Source of the DNA: JBHYDC01 sp051861205
Lineage (GTDB): Bacteria; Pseudomonadota; Alphaproteobacteria; Rhizobiales; Pleomorphomonadaceae
Direction: 5' to 3'
Assembly: GCA_051861205.1 (NCBI GenBank)
Contig: JBHYDC010000002.1
Span: 186,001 to 250,000, forward strand
Length of the DNA: 64,000 nucleotides
Below are positions 59,701 through 64,000 of the stretch, one piece after another (the stretch's first letter is position 1; each line of letters begins with the position of its first letter). Position numbers and translations under genes: made by a program. The notes beneath the pieces were generated by a model that saw only the letters and a program-made list of their open reading frames with translations, had not been told where the DNA came from and did not search any database.

Positions 59701-60472
59701 CTACGCGGCCGAGCATGGCGTGGCGATGGAGGTGGCGGCGCTGCGGGTGTTTTCCAACGCGGACGGCGCTTACGGCGCGAACGTCAATCACCTCATCGAA
59801 AACGGCGCTTGGAGCGAGACGGACGAGCTGGCCGAGACCTACACCCGCCGCAAGTGCTTCGCTTACGGCGTCGACGGCAAGCCGGTGCAGCAGGCGGCGC
59901 TGTTCGAGCGGGTGCTCGGCGGGGTGGATCTGGCCTACCAGAACCTCGACTCGGTCGAGCTTGGGGTGACCACGCTCGATCAGTATGTGGATACGCTGGG
60001 CGGCATCGGGGCGGCGGCGCGGCGCTCGGGACGGGGCAATCTGGCGGTCTACATCGGCGATCAGACGCGCGGATCGGGCACGGTCCGCAGCCTGTCCGAG
60101 CAGGTGGCGCTGGAATCCCGGACCCGGCTTTTGAACCCCAAATGGTACGAGTCCATGCTCGACCATGGCTATGAGGGCGTGCGCCAGATCGAGGCCCACA
60201 TCACCAACACGCTTGGCTGGTCGGCCACCACGGGGCAGGTCGCGCCGTGGGTCTATCAGCAAGTGACCGAAACCTTCGTGCTCGACCCGGACATGCGTGA
60301 CCGGCTCGCGAGCCTCAATCCAACTGCGGCCGCCAAGGTGGCGAACCGCCTGCTGGAGGCGCAGGAGCGCCGGTTCTGGACCCCCGATGCGGCGACTTTG
60401 GAAGCCCTGCGCGCCGCAGGCGAGGATCTTGAGGACCGGCTCGAAGGCGTTTCCGTCGACATGGCCGCCTGA
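56759..60472 (+). CDS. bchH: Magnesium chelatase subunit H
   Basis: A 1237-residue protoporphyrin-binding subunit that, with BchI and BchD, inserts Mg2+ into protoporphyrin IX at the branch to bacteriochlorophyll. The N-terminal domain has [38 protein letters not shown], and the central and C-terminal cobN/Mg-chelatase blocks include [33 protein letters not shown] and [22 protein letters not shown]. Length is typical for BchH. The start is one of two adjacent ATGs inside the bchB end, giving a 29-base overlap. bchI and bchD are not in the window. Confidence 0.96.
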   Translation: [1237 protein letters not shown]

Positions 60473-60483
60473 GGAGGACATTC

Positions 60484-61377
60484 ATGACCTATCAACCCCC
60501 GCGTCTGCCGCGCGGCGCCGACGGAGACGGCAGCGTTCAGGTACACCTCGATCCCACCATGGAGATCGACGGCGCGAAGGTCTTCGCTGTCTACGGCAAG
60601 GGCGGGATCGGCAAGAGCACGACGTCGTCGAACCTCTCCGTCGCCTTCGCCAAGCTCGGCAAGCGGGTGCTCCAGATCGGCTGCGACCCCAAGCACGACA
60701 GCACCTTCACGCTGACCAAGCAGTTGATGCCGACCGTCATCGACGTCTTGCAGGGGGTGAATTTCCACACCGAGGAGCTGCGCGTCGAGGACTTCGTCTA
60801 CCAGGGCTATGCCGGGGTGATGTGCGTGGAGGCGGGCGGTCCGCCGGCGGGCACGGGCTGCGGCGGCTATGTGGTGGGGCAGACGGTGAAGCTTCTGAAA
60901 GAGCATCACCTTCTGGAAGACACCGACGTGGTCATCTTCGACGTGCTCGGAGACGTGGTGTGCGGCGGCTTCGCGGCGCCGTTGCAGCATGCCGAGCGGG
61001 CGCTGATCGTGGCCGCCAACGACTTTGATTCCATCTTCGCGATGAACCGCATCGTGGCGGCGATCCAGGCGAAATCGAAGAACTACACCGTGCGGCTTGG
61101 CGGCGTGATCGCCAACCGCAGCGCGGGCACCGACCAGATCGACAAGTTCAACGAGGCCGTCGGCCTAAAGACCGTGGCGCACTTCCCCGATCTCGACGTG
61201 ATCCGCCGCAGCCGGCTGAAAAAGTCGACGCTGTTCGAGATGGAGGCGACGCCGGAGCTTTTGGCAGTGCAGCAGGAATATATGCGGCTTGCCGAAACGC
61301 TGTGGGCGGGAACGGATCCGCTTGTCTGCGAGCCGCTCAAAGACCGCGAAATCTTCGACCTCTTGGGATTTGACTGA
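60484..61377 (+). CDS. bchL: Light-independent protochlorophyllide reductase iron protein
   Basis: A 297-residue NifH-like ATPase. The P-loop YGKGGIGKSTTSSNL is at about 37-51, switch residues GCDPKHDSTFTL follow, and Cys126 (GTGCGGY) and Cys160 (DVVCGGF) are the two ligands each monomer gives to the [4Fe-4S] cluster bridging the dimer. It passes electrons to BchN-BchB with ATP hydrolysis and is sensitive to oxygen. A strong GAGGAGGA binding site lies upstream and the gap to bchH is 11 bases. Confidence 0.97.
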   Translation: MTYQPPRLPRGADGDGSVQVHLDPTMEIDGAKVFAVYGKGGIGKSTTSSNLSVAFAKLGKRVLQIGCDPKHDSTFTLTKQLMPTVIDVLQGVNFHTEELRVEDFVYQGYAGVMCVEAGGPPAGTGCGGYVVGQTVKLLKEHHLLEDTDVVIFDVLGDVVCGGFAAPLQHAERALIVAANDFDSIFAMNRIVAAIQAKSKNYTVRLGGVIANRSAGTDQIDKFNEAVGLKTVAHFPDLDVIRRSRLKKSTLFEMEATPELLAVQQEYMRLAETLWAGTDPLVCEPLKDREIFDLLGFD

Positions 61378-61388
61378 GGATTTAAGTG

Positions 61389-62087
61389 ATGAGCACCGTC
61401 ACCTATTCCAAGCGCCGCGGCGAACTGGAAACCTACTTCGACCGGACAGCGGTTGACGCCTGGGCGCGGCTGACGTCGGACGCGCCGGTCAGCGGCATCC
61501 GCGCCACCGTGCGCGCCGGGCGCGACCGGATGCGGGCGACGCTGCTGGCCATGCTGCCGGAGGATCTGACCGGTCGTCGCATTCTCGACGCCGGCTGCGG
61601 CACCGGGGCGCTCGCCGTGGAAGCGGCGCGGCGCGGGGCCGAAGTGGTCGGCATCGACGTGTCGCCGCGTCTTGTCGAGATCGCTCGGGAGCGGCTGCCG
61701 CGCGAGATCGGCAAGGGGCGGATCGATCTGAGGGTCGGCGATATGCTGGATCCGGGGCTCGGCGCCTTCGACCACGTGGTGGCGATGGACAGCCTGATCC
61801 ATTACCGGGCGCGCGATATCGCTGAGGTTTTGGCCGGTCTTGCGGCGCGCACGTCGGGCTCGATCGCCTTCACGGTCGCGCCGCGCACGCCGCTCCTTAC
61901 CGTCATGCATGCGGTCGGGCGGCTCTTCCCGCGCGGCGACCGGGCGCCGGCGATCGAGCCAGTCGCGCCTTCGCGCCTTGGCGGGCTGATTGAGGCGCAT
62001 CCAGGTCTCACCGGCTGGCAAGTTCGGCGTCAGACCAAAATCGCCAGCAGCTTCTACATCTCGCACGCCATGGAGATCGCGCGGTGA
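61389..62087 (+). CDS. bchM: Magnesium-protoporphyrin O-methyltransferase
   Basis: A 232-residue SAM-dependent methyltransferase that methylates the C13 propionate of Mg-protoporphyrin IX. YFDRTAVDAWARLTSDAPVSGIRATVRAGRDRMR is the BchM-specific start, the SAM motif is RILDAGCGTGALAVEAARRG (about 65-84), and ASSFYISHAMEIAR closes the protein. The ATG at 61389 is preferred; a GTG three bases earlier is possible. It follows bchL by 11 bases and overlaps lhaA by four bases. Confidence 0.95.
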   Translation: MSTVTYSKRRGELETYFDRTAVDAWARLTSDAPVSGIRATVRAGRDRMRATLLAMLPEDLTGRRILDAGCGTGALAVEAARRGAEVVGIDVSPRLVEIARERLPREIGKGRIDLRVGDMLDPGLGAFDHVVAMDSLIHYRARDIAEVLAGLAARTSGSIAFTVAPRTPLLTVMHAVGRLFPRGDRAPAIEPVAPSRLGGLIEAHPGLTGWQVRRQTKIASSFYISHAMEIAR

Positions 62088-63520
62088 CACGTCCGCTGAC
62101 CCAGCGCCTGGCTGCAAATTGGAAGACGGTGGGGACTAGGTTCCTGCCGTTCGCCGATGCGGCGAGCGAGGGCCTGCCGCTCGGGCGGCTGTTCCGGCTG
62201 TCGCTGTTCCAGGTGTCTGTCGGCATGGCGACGGCGCTGATGGTGGGCACGCTGAACCGCGTGCTGATCGTGGAACTGAGCGTGCCGGCTGCGCTGGTGT
62301 CGATCATGGTGGCGCTGCCGATCTTGTTTGCGCCGCTGCGGGCGTTTATCGGGTTCAAGTCGGATCATCACCGCTCGGCGCTCGGGTGGAAGCGGGTGCC
62401 GTATATCTGGTTCGGCACGCTTATTCAGTTCGGCGGCTTCGCCTTCATGCCCTTCGCCTTTTTGGTGCTGTCCAGCGAGGGGCCAGGGCATTATCAGGTT
62501 GGCGCGATTGCGGCCGGGGCGGCGTTCCTAATGGTCGGGGCCGGGCTCCAGACGGCGCAGACGGCGGGGCTTGCGCTCGCCACCGATCTGGCGACGGAAG
62601 AGACGCGGCCGCGCGTGGTTGCGCTCCTCTACGTGATGCTGCTCGTTGGGCTCGTCGTCAGCAGCCTCGTGTTCGGTCTCGCGCTGCAGAATTTCAGCGA
62701 GATGCGGCTGATCCAGGTCATTCAGGGCGCGGCGGTCGCGACGATGGTGCTTAACGTCGTCGCATTGTGGAAGCAGGAAGTACGCGATCCCTCGCGGACG
62801 CGCGCCGACAAGCCGGTTCCCGATTTCCGCGCGACGTTCAAAGCCTTCGCGGCGCGCGGCCGGGCGCGCCGGTTCCTGACGGCGGTCGGGCTTGGAACCA
62901 TCGCCTTCAGCATGCAGGACATCGTGCTGGAGCCCTACGGCGGGCAAGTGCTGCACCTTGGCGTCGGCAGCACGACGGCGCTGACGGCGCTGCTTGCGGG
63001 CGGCGCGATCGCGGCGTTTGCTCTGGCGGCTAAAGCACTAGCCGAGGGTATGGATCCCTACCGGCTGGCGGCGCTTGGCGCGGTGGCCGGGTTGCCGGCC
63101 TTTGCGGCGGTGGCGCTGGCGGCACCACTGGAGTCGGCCGGGCTGTTCCGGGTGGGCACCGCGCTGATCGGCTTCGGCGGTGGTCTCTTTTCCATCGGAA
63201 CGCTGACAGCCGCCATGGGGCTCGACGAGGGTGCCAATCGCGGGCTGGCGCTCGGGGCCTGGGGCGCCGTACAGGCCACGGCGGCGGGGGCCGGTGTGGC
63301 GCTTGGCGGCGCGATCCGGGACGTCGCGGGATATCTGTCGGAAACGGGCGCGCTTGGGCCCGCTCTTGCCGGGCCGGAAGTGGGTTACGGCGTCGTTTAC
63401 ACCATCGAACTTGCGCTTCTCTTCGTCACGCTCGCGGCCATCGGTCCGCTGGCCGGTGCGAAGCGCGTCACCAACACCCGCGCACCCGCAAGGCTCGGCC
63501 TTGCGGACATGCCGGGCTGA
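62084..63520 (+). CDS. lhaA: Light-harvesting 1 assembly protein LhaA (PucC family)
   Basis: A 478-residue PucC-family membrane protein with about twelve helices. It starts at a GTG overlapping the bchM stop. Conserved parts are LFRLSLFQVSVGMATALMVGTLNRVLIVELSVPAALVS, FKSDHHRSALGWKRVPYIWFGTLIQFGGFAFMPFA, and AFSMQDIVLEPYGGQVLHLGVG. LhaA is needed for normal assembly of the LH1 antenna around the reaction centre and always sits between bchM and puhA in purple Proteobacteria. It is distinct from the second PucC-family gene at 48175-49518. Confidence 0.95.
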   Translation: MTRPLTQRLAANWKTVGTRFLPFADAASEGLPLGRLFRLSLFQVSVGMATALMVGTLNRVLIVELSVPAALVSIMVALPILFAPLRAFIGFKSDHHRSALGWKRVPYIWFGTLIQFGGFAFMPFAFLVLSSEGPGHYQVGAIAAGAAFLMVGAGLQTAQTAGLALATDLATEETRPRVVALLYVMLLVGLVVSSLVFGLALQNFSEMRLIQVIQGAAVATMVLNVVALWKQEVRDPSRTRADKPVPDFRATFKAFAARGRARRFLTAVGLGTIAFSMQDIVLEPYGGQVLHLGVGSTTALTALLAGGAIAAFALAAKALAEGMDPYRLAALGAVAGLPAFAAVALAAPLESAGLFRVGTALIGFGGGLFSIGTLTAAMGLDEGANRGLALGAWGAVQATAAGAGVALGGAIRDVAGYLSETGALGPALAGPEVGYGVVYTIELALLFVTLAAIGPLAGAKRVTNTRAPARLGLADMPG

Positions 63521-63540
63521 AAACTGCCAAGGGGGACCCC

Positions 63541-64000
63541 ATGGGACCGTCGTTCACGAGCAATATCGATCTGGCGCAGGTCGTACTCTACGTTTTCTGG
63601 GCGTTCTTTGCCGGACTGATCTTCTATCTCCACCGCGAGAACAAGCGGGAGGGCTATCCGCTCTTCTCCGATCGCACCAATGCGCGCGTCAGCGTCGAAG
63701 GCTTTCCCGGCGTGCCGGCGCCCAAGACCTATCTTCTGCACAACGGCGACACGGTGACCGTGCCCAATCCGAGCCGCGACGATCGCCGCCCGATCGCCGC
63801 CGTACCCGTCGGCCGCTGGCCGGGCGCCCCGCTGGTTCCGACCGGCAATCCCATGCTCGACGGTGTCGGCCCCGGCGCTTATGCCGAACGCGCCGATGTG
63901 CCTGATATGACCTATGAGGGCATTCCGAAGATCGTGCCGCTGCGCGCCGCTTCGGCCTTCGGCTACCTCACGGAAGGGCCGGATCTGACCGGCTGGAAGG
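63541..64000 (+). CDS. puhA: Reaction-centre H subunit (partial, cut by window end)
   Basis: The first 153 codons of the photosynthetic reaction-centre H subunit. The N-terminus FTSNIDLAQVVLYVFWAFFAGLIFYLHRENKREGYPL gives the single membrane helix; the cytoplasmic domain follows with GFPGVPAPKTYLLHNGDTVTVP, MLDGVGPGAYAERADVPDMTYEG and IPKIVPLRAA. It stabilises the L-M core and helps proton transfer to QB. An AAGGGGG site precedes the ATG, 20 bases after lhaA. The gene continues beyond 64000, where other puh genes would be expected. Confidence 0.97.
   Translation, partial: MGPSFTSNIDLAQVVLYVFWAFFAGLIFYLHRENKREGYPLFSDRTNARVSVEGFPGVPAPKTYLLHNGDTVTVPNPSRDDRRPIAAVPVGRWPGAPLVPTGNPMLDGVGPGAYAERADVPDMTYEGIPKIVPLRAASAFGYLTEGPDLTGWK

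Noticed and set aside
56741..60481. Two long open frames (about 600 codons each) on the minus strand opposite bchH
   Set aside because: bchH is unmistakable on the plus strand. The antisense frames have the Arg/His-rich composition of shadows and no binding sites or domains.
1..64000. tRNA, rRNA, CRISPR arrays, insertion sequences and prophage
   Set aside because: I saw no cloverleaf-like tRNA sequence, no regularly spaced CRISPR repeats, no transposase or integrase gene and no phage structural gene. The only phage-like hint is the small HTH frame at 42000-42224.

Overview
The window is a GC-rich stretch of chromosome from a purple phototrophic alphaproteobacterium, most likely of the Hyphomicrobiales (Rhizobiales) type. 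The evidence is a contiguous photosynthesis gene cluster on the right (bchP, PucC-like carrier, bchG, ppsR, aerR/ppaA, bchF-N-B-H-L-M, lhaA, puhA) with a cytochrome c2 gene and a type 2 IPP isomerase gene beside it. ExoF/Wzc-type polysaccharide genes and short palindromic 'AGAGCG' repeats are common in Rhizobiales and point the same way. I cannot name the genus.

Layout. 1-11.4 kb is housekeeping: a YbbA/YbbP-type ABC exporter (with the start of a divergent secreted protein at the left edge), a Bax-inhibitor-1 protein, a GNAT acetyltransferase, a DUF2794 protein, acetyl-CoA synthetase, a small methyltransferase, an EVE-domain protein, a YciI-like protein, an old yellow enzyme and a Crp/Fnr-type regulator. 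12-42 kb is a roughly 30-kb surface or exopolysaccharide region. It holds a WecA-type initiating phosphoglycosyl transferase, six glycosyltransferases, a Wzy-like polymerase, an acetyltransferase, GDP-fucose synthesis (gmd, fcl), export and chain-length control (ExoF/Wza-like, Wzc-like), a NarL/LuxR-type regulator, a Wzx flippase, a pyruvyl transferase and a secreted GH140-like hydrolase. Split around the flippase operon is a sugar-tailoring set: class III aminotransferase, epimerase, DUF4910 protein, RfbC-like epimerase, zinc-type C-methyltransferase, glucose-1-phosphate cytidylyltransferase and PIG-L deacetylase.

42-46 kb holds a small terminase-like HTH frame, a hypothetical protein, an SMP-30 lactonase, a metallo-beta-lactamase-fold hydrolase, IPP isomerase and cytochrome c2. 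46.6-64 kb is the photosynthesis cluster, arranged as two divergent blocks. Leftward run aerR-ppsR and then bchG, the PucC-like gene and bchP. Rightward runs bchF-N-B-H-L-M-lhaA-puhA, almost all translationally coupled. Conserved 18-bp PpsR-type boxes lie between aerR and bchF and upstream of bchG.

How it fits together. Idi2 and BchP/BchG provide and attach the phytyl tail, BchF to BchM make bacteriochlorophyllide, LhaA and the second PucC-like protein belong to pigment delivery and antenna assembly, and PuhA is the reaction-centre H subunit. The oxygen- and light-responsive PpsR/AerR pair probably controls both blocks. In the polysaccharide region a lipid-linked repeat unit would be started by the WecA-like enzyme, extended, flipped, polymerised and exported. 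The most promising uncharacterised element is the sugar-tailoring set, which looks like a pathway to a C-methylated, possibly aminated or deacetylated CDP-sugar whose final structure I cannot deduce.
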